The notes beneath the pieces are model-generated. The model worked only from the letters and a program-made list of their open reading frames with translations, ran no database searches and had not been told where the DNA came from. A stretch of 64,000 nt of DNA from Nocardia albiluteola. Lineage in GTDB: Bacteria; Actinomycetota; Actinomycetes; Mycobacteriales; Mycobacteriaceae. Shown here piece by piece: positions 1-8,512 of this stretch. Location: assembly GCF_018860155.1 (NCBI RefSeq), contig NZ_JAHKNI010000012.1:1-64000 (forward strand), given 5' to 3'. A program made the position numbers and the translations under genes. The number at the start of each line of letters is the position of its first letter. Positions within the stretch are counted from its first letter, which is position 1.

Positions 1-43
1 AAGGGGTGTAGGTGACTGGTACTAATAGGCCGAGGACTTACCA
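1..43 (+). rRNA. rrl: 23S ribosomal RNA, 3' end (partial)
   Basis: The first bases read as the conserved 3' terminus of a 23S rRNA (GTACTAATAGGCCGAGGACT), and a 5S gene follows about 130 bases later in the usual 23S-5S order. The rest of the gene lies before the window. The exact end is approximate. Confidence 0.85.
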
Positions 44-69
44 ACAAAGCTGCTACGCGTCCACTGTGC

Positions 70-95
70 GGTATCTGAAACAACACACAGATACC
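70..95 (+). other. Inverted repeat in the 23S-5S spacer
   Basis: GGTATCTG at 70-77 pairs perfectly with CAGATACC at 88-95 across a 10-base loop. A stem here is where RNase III-type processing of the rRNA precursor would be expected. The pairing is seen directly; the processing role is inference. Confidence 0.45.
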
Positions 96-171
96 AGAGA
101 AGAAGACAGATGTGAGTTCCCGGATTTTTTCGGGGATGACAGGTCTGGCTCTCTGTGTCTAGTTTCATAGA

Positions 172-288
172 GTTACGGCGGCTATAGCGGTGGGGAAACG
201 CCCGGTCCCATTCCGAACCCGGAAGCTAAGGCCACCTGCGCCGATGGTACTGCACTCGCCAGGGTGTGGGAGAGTAGGACACCGCCGG
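172..288 (+). rRNA. rrf: 5S ribosomal RNA
   Basis: The sequence has the characteristic 5S core: GTTACGGCGGCTATAGCGG at the 5' end, the conserved CCCATTCCGAACCCGGAAG loop, and a 3' strand ending ACACCGCC that pairs with the start. Its length of about 117 bases is normal. It is the last gene of the rRNA operon and is followed by a strong terminator. Confidence 0.95.
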
Positions 289-300
289 AACATCCTTTGC

Positions 301-332
301 GAGAAGGGGACCCATTCGTGGGTCCCCTTCTC
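301..332 (+). terminator. rRNA operon terminator hairpin
   Basis: A perfect 14-bp stem starts GAGAAGGGGACCCA, closes on a TTCG tetraloop and is followed by its exact complement. There is only a weak T-rich tail, as is common in actinobacterial terminators. It sits 13 bases after the 5S gene. Confidence 0.85.
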
Positions 333-487
333 TGCGTTAACAGGGCTTGACAAGCCTGTGCCTCGTGGACGGCGCATTGTCCACACGTGATTGAATCTGA
401 AGGTAGGCGGGTGCGAGAGCCCGCAGGCCACACGCGGGTGCGTGCGCCGCGGCCGGGTATGAGCCAGGGACAGAGAGAGGGACCACC

Positions 488-2428
488 GTGTCGGAGCACA
501 ACGACGGTCGCAAGCCCTTCCGCCGCAGCGGGCCCGGCCAGGGTGCGGGCGGCTTCGGCAAGTCGTCGCACGACCGGTCCGGCGGCGATCGCCCGAACGA
601 GGGCCGGTCGTATCCTCCCCGCGAGGGGCGCGATCGCCCGCGCGGCGACGCGGAGGGCGGTGGGGAACGCCGATCCGGCGGATTCCGGCGCTCCAACCCC
701 GATCGACCGGGCGCTGATCGCGGCAACTCGGACCGCACCGATTCGTATCGTGGGGGCGGCCAGGACCGCCGTGAATCCGGGGACCGCGACGGAGGGTTCC
801 GGCGCGGCGCCAGCGGTGACGATCGCGGTGGTGTCCGGCGCGGCGGCTCCGAACGGGATGATCGCGGCGGTGGTTTCCGGCGCGGACCGGACCGCCCGGG
901 GCAGGGCGACCGAGGTGGGTTCCGGCGTGATGACCGGCGCGATCAGGGTCGGCCGGGCGGTGACGATCGTGGTGGTTTCCGCCGCGATCCGGATCGTACC
1001 GGCGGCGATGACCGCGGTGGCTTCGGTCGCGGTGACGACCGGCGCGGAACGGGCGACCGCGGTGCCGGGCGCGATGATTCGAGGCGCTCGGATCGTCCGG
1101 GCGGTTTCCGGCGTGACGACAGTCGACGGGACTCGCCCCGTCAAGGTGATCGCCCGAATTATGACCGAGCGCAGGGGCGCGGCGATCGCCGCGGTACCGA
1201 GCGTCCCTATGGTGACGACCGCGGGCGTGCGGAGTCCGGTCGCGGTTCCGATCGCCCCTACAGCGGTGACCGGGACCGTCGCGGCCGACCTTACGGCGAT
1301 CGCGATCGCGGCGACCGTCCTTATGGGGATCGGGATCGTGGCGACCGTCCTCATGGCAACCGGGATCGTGGCGACCGTCCCTATGGCGATCGGGACCGCG
1401 GCGACCGCCCCTACGGCGACCGGGATCGTGGCGATCGCGACCGAGGCGATCGCGACCGTGGTTTTCGTCGCGATGACGCCGATCGCCGGTCAGAGGGCAG
1501 GGGCCCCGGGGGCGAGGGCCGCGAGGGCTTTGCCCCGGACCGCCGCCGCGGCGGCGAGGGCGCACAATCTGCCGGTGGAACCCGGGGTGGCGATCGCCGG
1601 CCGCCGCGTCCCGAGGAGCCGGCGCTTCCGGACGACGTGCAGCCGACCGATTTGGAACCGAGCGTACGGCGCGACCTGCTCAGCCTGGACAAGGGCAACG
1701 CCGAAACCGTTGCACGCCATCTGGTGATGGCGGCGCGTCTGCTGGACGAGGATCCCGAGCTGGCGCTCGAGCACGCCCGCGCGGCGCGGCAGCGGGCCGG
1801 CCGGATCGCGGTGGTTCGCGAGACCGCGGGCGTCATCGCTTATCACGCGGGGGAGTGGGCGGAGGCGCTCTCGGAGTTGCGTACCGCGCGCCGGATGTCC
1901 GGCGGGCACGGCCTGCTCGCGGTGATGGCCGACTGCGAACGCGGCCTCGGCCGGCCCGAGCGCGCGATCGAACTGGGCCGTAGCGACGAGGCACGCCAGC
2001 TCAGTGGCGACGAGGCCACCGAGCTGCGCATCGTCGTCGCGGGCGCTCGGATGGATCTGGGCCAATACGATCAGGCGGTCGTGACCCTGCAGACTCCGGA
2101 GCTGGATCCGGCGCGAGTCGGCCCCGCCTCCGCGCGCCTGTTCTACGCCTATGCGGAGGCACTGCTGGCCGCCGACCGCGCCGACGAGGCCCTGACGTGG
2201 TTCCTCAACGCGGCCGCGGCCGACGTCGACGGCGACACCGACGCCGAGGAGCGCGCCGACGAGCTGGCCGCCGGAGAATACAGCGATGACCTCGACGAGG
2301 GCGAGATCGTCCCGGGTGGTGTAGGCCGAGACGACGAGCCGATCCCCGGTGGCGTCGGCCGCGAGGAAACCGACGCTGACGCCGCCTCGGAGACCACTGC
2401 CGAGCCGCACGAGTCCGAGGGCGAGTAG
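488..2428 (+). CDS. TPR-type protein with a long Arg/Asp/Gly-rich N-terminus (Rv1691-like)
   Basis: This is a 646-residue protein starting at GTG 488, 8 bases after a GAGAGAGG ribosome site. Residues 1 to about 375 are low complexity: DRGGFRR and DRGDRPYGDR repeats with almost no hydrophobic residues, so probably disordered and nucleic-acid-binding. Residues about 395-600 form helical repeats of TPR type (for example AGEWAEALSELRTARRM and LGQYDQAVVTL). The C-terminus is acidic. Position just upstream of a HAD phosphatase matches Rv1691, a TPR-repeat protein of unknown function. The Arg-rich extension is unlike the neighbouring genes but resembles the N-terminus of the RluB-like protein at 54080-55822. 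No enzymatic function can be assigned. Confidence 0.85.
   Translation: MSEHNDGRKPFRRSGPGQGAGGFGKSSHDRSGGDRPNEGRSYPPREGRDRPRGDAEGGGERRSGGFRRSNPDRPGADRGNSDRTDSYRGGGQDRRESGDRDGGFRRGASGDDRGGVRRGGSERDDRGGGFRRGPDRPGQGDRGGFRRDDRRDQGRPGGDDRGGFRRDPDRTGGDDRGGFGRGDDRRGTGDRGAGRDDSRRSDRPGGFRRDDSRRDSPRQGDRPNYDRAQGRGDRRGTERPYGDDRGRAESGRGSDRPYSGDRDRRGRPYGDRDRGDRPYGDRDRGDRPHGNRDRGDRPYGDRDRGDRPYGDRDRGDRDRGDRDRGFRRDDADRRSEGRGPGGEGREGFAPDRRRGGEGAQSAGGTRGGDRRPPRPEEPALPDDVQPTDLEPSVRRDLLSLDKGNAETVARHLVMAARLLDEDPELALEHARAARQRAGRIAVVRETAGVIAYHAGEWAEALSELRTARRMSGGHGLLAVMADCERGLGRPERAIELGRSDEARQLSGDEATELRIVVAGARMDLGQYDQAVVTLQTPELDPARVGPASARLFYAYAEALLAADRADEALTWFLNAAAADVDGDTDAEERADELAAGEYSDDLDEGEIVPGGVGRDDEPIPGGVGREETDADAASETTAEPHESEGE
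1298..1462 (+). repeat. 30-bp coding tandem repeat (DRDRGDRPYG units)
   Basis: Four consecutive 30-base units (1298, 1328, 1358, 1388) plus a partial fifth encode the decapeptide DRDRGDRPYG with small changes (PHGN in the second and third). Synonymous bases differ between units, so the array is not brand new. Units in multiples of three keep the frame if copy number changes. Confidence 0.8.
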
Positions 2429-2681
2429 CACCACGGGCAGCTGGCCGACATCCCGACTGGCCGATTGCCTCGAGGGCGGGTAGCGCTGAGGGCTGTTGGC
2501 TGAATGGCTCGAGGGTGGCTAGTGCTGAGGGGCTGTTCGCGGATTGCCCCGAGGGCGAGTAGCGCCGGGGGCTGTTGGCCCGATGTCTCTGGGGCGAGTA
2601 CCACCAGGGGCTGCTGGCCGATATCCCGACTGGCTGATGGCTCGATGGCGAGTAGGCGCTCGGGCTGTTGCCCGACTGTCT
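2416..2681 (+). repeat. Degenerate ~39-bp intergenic tandem repeat field
   Basis: Six imperfect head-to-tail units start at 2416, 2471, 2510, 2550, 2589 and 2643. Lengths are about 55, 39, 40, 39, 54 and 39. Each opens with a variant of CGAGGGCGAGTAG followed by GGGCTGTTGGC. The two long units carry an extra segment around ATCCCGACTGGC. The first unit begins inside the last codons and stop of the upstream gene, so the array appears to have grown from that gene's 3' end. No convincing reading frame crosses 2429-2947 on either strand. Confidence 0.7.
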
Positions 2682-2947
2682 CGACGGCGCCACAACCAGG
2701 ACCTGTACGGCCATATTCGCTGCCGCGCAAGACGGCCCTGGCCCGGCACGGCCTGAGAGTGCCGATCGAAACCCGGTGACGATCTGTGCCCGCGCGAGGT
2801 TGAAGACCACCGGCTGCATACCGTCGAACAGCGGGAGTGATCGAGGTGCTGGAGGCGATTGCCGATCGCCCGCCCCGGGCCGGTAGCACCGGGGCTGAGG
2901 GAAGCGCATCGAGGTGTTCTGTCGGGGTGTCTCGCTACTCTGACCGC

Positions 2948-3616
2948 ATGGTCAGTCCGGAGTCGGCGGTGCGCCGTGTGGAGCGAGAGATAGGGAAGCT
3001 GCTGCGGCAGTATGGATTCGGTGGCTCCGGGAATTCCTGGGTGCGGGTCGAGTCGTCGGGTGTCGCCTCGGTCGGCCGTAGCCGGGCGATCAGCACCTGG
3101 AGTGGCGGTCAGCAGTCGGTCGGGTTCGGCTTGGCGTTGAGCGTCACACCGATCGAGTGGTGGGAGTTCTCGAACTGGCGGGATGCCGGATTCGGTAGGC
3201 CACCGACCCCGCTCGAGCGGGCCGAGGGCCCGCGGCTGGTGGATCATCAAGGCCTGCCGGATCAGGTCATGAGGCCGTGGTCCATTGGGGTGGATCCGGC
3301 GCTGCAGCCGGAGCGGCATGCGTTGCAGGCCGATATCGATGTTGTCCGCGCCGAGCTGCCCTCGCGGGTGCACGCCTACGCGCGCCGCGCGCTACGACTG
3401 CTGCAGCCAGGTCGGTATCTGGAAGAGCTGCTGGCCCAGCCGGGAGAAAGCCCGGGCCGGTGGGAGACGATCGCCGTGCTGCTGTCGGCTGAAGGACCTG
3501 GCCCGCAGCTGGACGATGCGTGCGATCGGGCCCAGGCGTCCGCCGCAGCGTGTGGCAATCCCGAATACGGGGACTTGATCGTCACCTACTGCCGGCTCCG
3601 TGCGGTCGGCGGATAG
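2948..3616 (+). CDS. Hypothetical protein, possibly DUF4304-like
   Basis: A 222-residue soluble protein. ATG 2948 (MVSPESAVRRVE) is preferred over an in-frame start 37 codons upstream because the upstream part is repetitive and low quality. The N-terminal half (helical start, GFGGSGNSWVRV, then a run of strands, then WWEFSNWRD) recalls DUF4304 proteins, which are uncharacterised. The C-terminal half is helical with a conserved-looking RALRLLQPGRYLEELL segment. There are no membrane segments or catalytic motifs that I recognise. The family guess is weak. Confidence 0.6.
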   Translation: MVSPESAVRRVEREIGKLLRQYGFGGSGNSWVRVESSGVASVGRSRAISTWSGGQQSVGFGLALSVTPIEWWEFSNWRDAGFGRPPTPLERAEGPRLVDHQGLPDQVMRPWSIGVDPALQPERHALQADIDVVRAELPSRVHAYARRALRLLQPGRYLEELLAQPGESPGRWETIAVLLSAEGPGPQLDDACDRAQASAAACGNPEYGDLIVTYCRLRAVGG

Positions 3617-3760
3617 GAAGCGCCCTACTACGTGCCGACTAGTGCGGATCGGCAGCATCGCGCCGCCTTGGCGCCCGGCAGGCTGCCCGGTGCGGGCCAC
3701 TGCTGAGAGGTGGTGTGAGAACCTGCCGGGCGAGGAGAAGTTGCGAGCCGGGCGGGCGGA

Positions 3761-4582
3761 TCAGGCCGCGTACTTCTCGACGAAGGTCGCCAGTGTGTCC
3801 AATTCCCGGAGGCTTTCGGCCTCGGGGATCGTGTCCAGGGTGAGGGTTACGCGTTCCACGCCCGCCTCGGCGTAGGCGTCCAGAACCGCGGGGTTCGGCG
3901 CGCCGCCGATGATGGCGACGGGGAGCCCGGAATCGCGGAATCCGGCGAGCTGGTCCGCGATCGCGGACGGATCGCCCATGCTCAGGGGGATCCAGCCGAT
4001 CCCGTGCTTGATCGCGCGCTCGGCCGCGGCCGGGCCGCCGCCGAGGAAGATCGGCGGATGTGGCCGCTGGACCGGCTTGGGCCAGGCGAAGATCGGATCG
4101 AAATCGATGAATCTGCCGTGGAATTCTGCCTCGTCCTCGGTCCAGATCGTGCGCAGGGCCGTCAGCTGCTCGTCGACCAGTGCGCCGCGGGTGCGGGGAT
4201 CGGTGCCGTGATTCTCCATCTCCTCGCGGTTCCAGCCGACGCCGACGCCGAAGACGACGCGGCCGCCGGACAGCTGATCCAGAGTGGCGACCTCGTTGGC
4301 GGTGTGGATCACGTCGCGCTGGATCAGCAGGGTGACGCCCGTCCCGAGGATCAGCCGGTCGGTGACCGACGCGATCGCGGCGAGGGCGACGAACGGGTCA
4401 TACGCGCGGTAGTACATGCGGGGGAGGTCGCCGCCACCGGGGTACGGCGTGCGGCGGCTCGTGGGAATGTGCGAATGCTCGGCGACGAACAGCGATTCGA
4501 ATCCGCGTTCCTCGAGCGCGCGGCCCAGTACGGGTGCGGAAATTCCCTCGTCGGTCAGAAAGGTGTTTATGCCAATCTTCAT
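3761..4582 (-). CDS. LLM-class F420-dependent oxidoreductase
   Basis: A 273-residue luciferase-like monooxygenase fold. The N-terminus (MKIGINTFLTDEG), the FVAEHSHIP segment, the conserved LSGGRVVFGVGVGW motif and KPVQRPHPPIFLGGGP are typical of the TIGR03619-like group found in mycobacteria and Nocardia, which generally use reduced F420 or FMN. The substrate cannot be told from sequence. It is transcribed opposite to the HAD phosphatase, with about 150 bases between their starts, so the two share a divergent promoter region. Confidence 0.85.
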   Translation of the reverse strand: MKIGINTFLTDEGISAPVLGRALEERGFESLFVAEHSHIPTSRRTPYPGGGDLPRMYYRAYDPFVALAAIASVTDRLILGTGVTLLIQRDVIHTANEVATLDQLSGGRVVFGVGVGWNREEMENHGTDPRTRGALVDEQLTALRTIWTEDEAEFHGRFIDFDPIFAWPKPVQRPHPPIFLGGGPAAAERAIKHGIGWIPLSMGDPSAIADQLAGFRDSGLPVAIIGGAPNPAVLDAYAEAGVERVTLTLDTIPEAESLRELDTLATFVEKYAA

Positions 4583-4732
4583 ATGATCCGGAACCCGGCG
4601 CCGACTTCGAATATTCCACGGCCCAGCGGCCGCGAACGGCGGTTACAGGTGTCGGGCCTCGGCTCCGCACCCAGTAGGCTCGGCCTGTCCGGGCGGCATC
4701 GCCCGGTGGAGGCAGAAGGTGGTGCGGGTGCT

Positions 4733-5623
4733 GTGACGAGGCTACGGGATCGGTTCGAGGCATTGCTGCTGGATCTGGACGGCACCCTGTACCGCGGAAA
4801 TGCGGTGATTTCCGGTGCGCCCCAGGCCTTGTCGGCGGGCGAGGGTGCGCAGGCGCTGCGATATGTGACCAACAATGCGAGCCGGTCGGCGGCCGCGGTG
4901 GCCGCGCACCTGGCCGACATGGGGTTCGCCGCGGCCGAGGACGAGGTGGTGACCAGTGCGCAGGCCGCGGCCCATGTCCTCGCTGATCGGCTGACCCCGG
5001 GGGCGACGGTGCTGGTCGTCGGCACCGATGATCTGGCCGCGGAGATCGAGCGGGCCGGGCTGGTTCCGGTACGCCGCTGGGAAACGGCCGTGCCCGCCGC
5101 GGTGGTGCAGGGCCATTCGCCGCAGACCGCCTGGCCGGATCTGGCCGAGGCCGCCTACGCGATCCGCGCCGGTGCGCTGTGGGTCGCCGCCAACACCGAC
5201 GCGACGTTGCCCACCGAGCGTGGGCTGGCCCCCGGCAACGGGTCGATGGTCGCCGCTGTGCGCGCTGCCACCGATATCGAGCCGATCGTCGCTGGTAAGC
5301 CATACGCGCCGCTGCTCGAGGATGCGCTGACCCGGGCGGGGACCCGCTCGGCTCTGGTCGTCGGCGACCGCCTCGACACCGATATCGACGGCGCCTGCTG
5401 CGTCGGGCTGGAATCGCTGCTGGTGCTGACCGGTGTCAGCACCCTGGCCGACCTGGCCAAGCAGCCCGAGGACCGGCTGCCGGACTATGTGTCCGACAGT
5501 CTCGATGCTTTGAATCATCCTGTGGTGCAGGAGGATCCGGCGCGGTTGAGCGACGGTGACGTCGCCGATCAGGTGGCCGAGCGGCTTCGCCGCCATCCGG
5601 GACGCGCCATCGCGATCGTCTAG
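4733..5623 (+). CDS. HAD-superfamily phosphatase, NagD/PGP type (Rv1692-like)
   Basis: A 296-residue hydrolase. The catalytic motif I DLDGTLYRG gives nucleophile D14 and acid/base D16. Motif II is in YVTNNAS, the lysine lies in GKPYAPLL, and the metal-binding motif is VVGDRLDTDIDGA. This is the NagD-like C2-cap arrangement; the mycobacterial ortholog Rv1692 is described as a glycerol phosphate phosphatase in membrane lipid recycling. GTG 4733 is the only start placing motif I at the usual distance. In M. tuberculosis the next gene is Rv1693; here 21 kb intervenes. Confidence 0.88.
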   Translation: MTRLRDRFEALLLDLDGTLYRGNAVISGAPQALSAGEGAQALRYVTNNASRSAAAVAAHLADMGFAAAEDEVVTSAQAAAHVLADRLTPGATVLVVGTDDLAAEIERAGLVPVRRWETAVPAAVVQGHSPQTAWPDLAEAAYAIRAGALWVAANTDATLPTERGLAPGNGSMVAAVRAATDIEPIVAGKPYAPLLEDALTRAGTRSALVVGDRLDTDIDGACCVGLESLLVLTGVSTLADLAKQPEDRLPDYVSDSLDALNHPVVQEDPARLSDGDVADQVAERLRRHPGRAIAIV

Positions 5624-6429
5624 CCCCGCCGGCCGCGTTCGTCCCTGATCGCGTGGATCACCACGGCGATCTCGACGTTGATCAGGTCCTTGACGCGGGT
5701 GGCGTCCGCGGCGGTGGCGATCGGGGGGTGTCGCCCGTCGATGATGTAGCGGCCGTCGTCGTCGAGGTCCCGCCACTCCAGCCGACGGCGCGTGATGCCC
5801 TGCGGACCGAAAGCCGATGCGCCCTGCTCGATTTCGATGATCCCCGTCGAATGTGCCGGCGCGGCGAGGAATTCCTGCGCGCGGCGGGTGGGGGAGTCCT
5901 CCAGCTGATTGAAGTCGATCCGAGAGCGTCCGTAGGAGTAGTCCATATCGGGTTCTGTCGCGTGATCCGGTGTGGGCGTAGGGAGTTCGAGGTTACCGCG
6001 GCCGCCCCTCGGACATTCGGGCAGTTCGGCGGCGACGACATCGGCCAGTCGCACCGCCTCACACGGTGTGATAGTGAAACCGCCACTGTGTCAGAGTGTT
6101 TCGCCCGGCATCTGGCTGATGAGATACCCGTTGTCGCCGCGCCGCACGCCCAGCAGCCGCAGCCAGTTCTCGGGGTCGTCCGCCGGGGCGTTCACGCAGC
6201 CGTATGCGGCGATGCGCAGGTCCGGCTGGTTGATCGTCTCGAATATCACGCCCATCGCCGAGCTGTGCGTGGACCGTATCCGGTCGCGTGCCGACCGGAG
6301 TTCGCGCCGATGGTCGTGCTCGAACATCGTCCTGCTGGTGTAGACCAGCGGAACGGGCAGCGTGTCGTCGTTGGACTCGCGCCACAGCGCGACGAATTCC
6401 TGATCGGTCAGAGTCCAGTGAGCGCTCAT
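5620..6429 (-). pseudogene. espG: EspG-like ESX secretion chaperone, interrupted by one in-frame TGA
   Basis: Read from 6429, the frame gives an EspG-like start (WTLTDQEFVALWRES), continues to ISQMPGETL and meets TGA at 6091-6093. The same frame goes on without any shift as HSGGFTITPCEAVRLADVV and AAELPECPRG to 5620. Together it would be about 269 residues, the normal EspG length. EspG proteins are cytosolic chaperones that bind PE/PPE-type ESX substrates. The start overlaps the stop of the upstream PPE-like gene (6426-6429), so the two are a pair. The TGA may be a real nonsense mutation, a sequencing error or a readthrough site; the clean frame afterwards suggests it is recent. Confidence 0.72.
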
Positions 6430-8294
6430 TCTTTGATCACCGGCACCGATCCGATGACGGGCTGGCCGAGAGCCTCGGCGAGATGCTTCGTCGACTCGAG
6501 ATACACCGCCGACTTGCGTTCCTTCTCCCTGTCCTGGTTGCCGCGCGCGCCCGCCGCACCGGGCGATCCCACACCGGAGTTCTGCGCCAGACCGGCGCGA
6601 GCAAGTGAACTCTCCTCCGCGGCAGCCTCTTCCGCGGCGGCAGCGCCGGCTCGGGGAAACAGCCTGGATGCCTGGAGAGCGTCCGATTCGAGCTGGGCCG
6701 CCTTGCCCAGGGCTCCTGCGGTTCCGCCCAGGCTGCCAGCCCCGCCCATCCCGGCGAGTCCGGGCAGTCCCGAGGCGAGAGCGGCGTCGGCGGCCGCAGC
6801 CTTGGCGGCATCCTCGGCGGTATTCTGCTGGGCCTGCTGCTGCGCACTACCGAGCGCCTGCTGCCCTGCACCGGCCGCCTGCTGGAGTGCCTGTGCGGCC
6901 TGTTGCAGGCCGTCCTGTCCGGAATTCTGCCCTGGTGGTGGCACATTCGGATGCGGGGCTCTGTCCTGCAACGAGCGCTTCGAGGCTCCGGGGCCGTTCG
7001 GTGATTTGGTGCCCGGTGTGGGGGTATTCGCCCCCGGCGTCGCCGGAGCCGGAGTGGGGTTGGCCGGCGGGGGCGGTGGAGGAGGTGGAGGAGGTGGGTT
7101 GTGTGCGGGGTTGGCGAGTCCCTTCGGTGGGGCCAGCCGTGGCATGGCGTTCGCGGCGTCGACGAAGCCTGGGTTGTAGATCGCACCCATCGCCCAGCGC
7201 GCGCCGTTCAGGATCTTCAGGTCCCGCTGGTACGTCGCCGAGTCGCTGGGTTTCGCCATGTCGTAGGGGGGCATCCAATAGTGGGTGTTCTGGAGCGTTA
7301 CTTTCACGTTGTTCCGCAGATTGTCGGCGACGTTTCCCATATCCGCGACGAGCTGCTGTGACTCGGTACGATACTGGTTCATCGCCGCGGTCACCGTCTG
7401 CTTCGTTTTCCCTTGCCAGCCGTCGCTCATCATGCCGAGTATCTTGGCTGTGGTATAGCCCGTGATGACGTTCAGCTCATTGGCGGCCCAGTGCCAAGCG
7501 CGTGCGGTATTCTCGATGGGGGCGGTGCAGGACGGAATCTGCTCCCCGAGTTTCTGCAAGATCTCCCAGTCGTAACTGTCGGCGGCCTCGTCGGGGTGCA
7601 CGCCACGGCCGTCTCGATGATCCGGCCGAATTGTCGGATCCTGGTCCCAGGGGAGTTCGAGTTTGGTTTCATCGGGCCTTATTCCCTTGTCGCCGATGCC
7701 GTCGGTATTGCCCCAGGGGTTCGCGGTTGCACCCATTTTGTTGTCGTACGAATTGGGAATGTAGTGAATATTCCTCGACTTTCCGTCTACTTTCTCTCGA
7801 GATTGGGTATAGCCGGGGTCGAAATTAGGGTCCCTATAATTCCACTGTGTGCCGTCACCGCTTCCAACCGGGGATGGCGGATGCTCGGCGTAATGAGTGC
7901 CATTTCCGTTGGTGGGTATCCGGAAGTTGTTCCATTGCTGAGATGGCGAATTATCGTAAGGGCCGATCTGCAGTGCACTGTCGCGGTCGGCGGCGCTCAT
8001 GACCTGATGGGTGTTCTTGAAAGCGTTCGCCAGCTGGGTCAGTACCTCGATATGCTTCCGAAGCGAGTCGTTCGCCGTATGTCCGGCAGTGTCGAAGTCA
8101 TTGGCCAGATACCACCCCGACGGCAGCGGTCCGAATTTCTGAAGCGGCGGTACGTGGTAAAAATGTTCGATGATTCCGTAGACACGCCCGATCGCGTCGG
8201 CACAGAGTTGCGCGCAGGCGACCGCATCATCGAGGTTCATCGTGACCTTCCGCGACACGGACGGATCTCCGAACCAGGGCTCATGCTTATTCAT
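6426..8294 (-). CDS. PPE/WXG100-like large ESX-associated protein
   Basis: A 622-residue protein. ATG 8294 lies 8 bases after GGGGAG; a GTG three codons earlier is less likely. The N-terminal ~110 residues are helical. Around residues 270-350 there is a WXG-type segment (MMSDGWQGKT) followed by a long amphipathic helix. Next come a run of eleven prolines, a Pro/Ala/Gly linker and an Ala/Gln-rich coiled region. The end reads GQPVIGSVPVIKE, a tail of the kind seen in Nocardia proteins encoded beside EspG. No catalytic motif is visible. It is likely a secreted ESX substrate, inferred mainly from the EspG neighbour. GC is lower around 7740-8300 than in the surroundings. Confidence 0.7.
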   Translation of the reverse strand: MNKHEPWFGDPSVSRKVTMNLDDAVACAQLCADAIGRVYGIIEHFYHVPPLQKFGPLPSGWYLANDFDTAGHTANDSLRKHIEVLTQLANAFKNTHQVMSAADRDSALQIGPYDNSPSQQWNNFRIPTNGNGTHYAEHPPSPVGSGDGTQWNYRDPNFDPGYTQSREKVDGKSRNIHYIPNSYDNKMGATANPWGNTDGIGDKGIRPDETKLELPWDQDPTIRPDHRDGRGVHPDEAADSYDWEILQKLGEQIPSCTAPIENTARAWHWAANELNVITGYTTAKILGMMSDGWQGKTKQTVTAAMNQYRTESQQLVADMGNVADNLRNNVKVTLQNTHYWMPPYDMAKPSDSATYQRDLKILNGARWAMGAIYNPGFVDAANAMPRLAPPKGLANPAHNPPPPPPPPPPPANPTPAPATPGANTPTPGTKSPNGPGASKRSLQDRAPHPNVPPPGQNSGQDGLQQAAQALQQAAGAGQQALGSAQQQAQQNTAEDAAKAAAADAALASGLPGLAGMGGAGSLGGTAGALGKAAQLESDALQASRLFPRAGAAAAEEAAAEESSLARAGLAQNSGVGSPGAAGARGNQDREKERKSAVYLESTKHLAEALGQPVIGSVPVIKE

Positions 8295-8316
8295 TGCAAT
8301 CACTCCCCGCAGTGGG

Positions 8317-8329
8317 ACACAGTCTGTGT
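8317..8329. promoter_or_regulatory. Palindrome upstream of the PPE-like gene
   Basis: ACACAGTCTGTGT is a perfect 13-base palindrome ending 23 bases before the ATG at 8294, where a repressor would overlap the promoter. The site is seen; its use as an operator is inference. The rest of 8295-8512 shows no gene. Confidence 0.3.
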
Positions 8330-8512
8330 GCCGCGCCCCTGCACCGGTCGACGCCGGGGGCTCGGCACTGTGATCTCATGCTCGCGCGGCGGCCGCGACG
8401 AGCGACAGACCTAGATTGCACTGCCCACGATCATGGCGACCCTTGAAATCGGGGCCAACTCTCTTGTCGCGCAACGAGTGCAGGGCCGGGCCCGGCGAAG
8501 ACCGGTGCGGCG

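Noticed and set aside
165..1565. Long minus-strand open frame opposite the TPR gene (and a second one at 182-1354)
   Set aside because: These are antisense reflections of the GC-rich Arg/Asp/Gly repeats; composition is extreme (runs of Arg/His/Asp or Ala/Thr/Ile) and there is no ribosome site.
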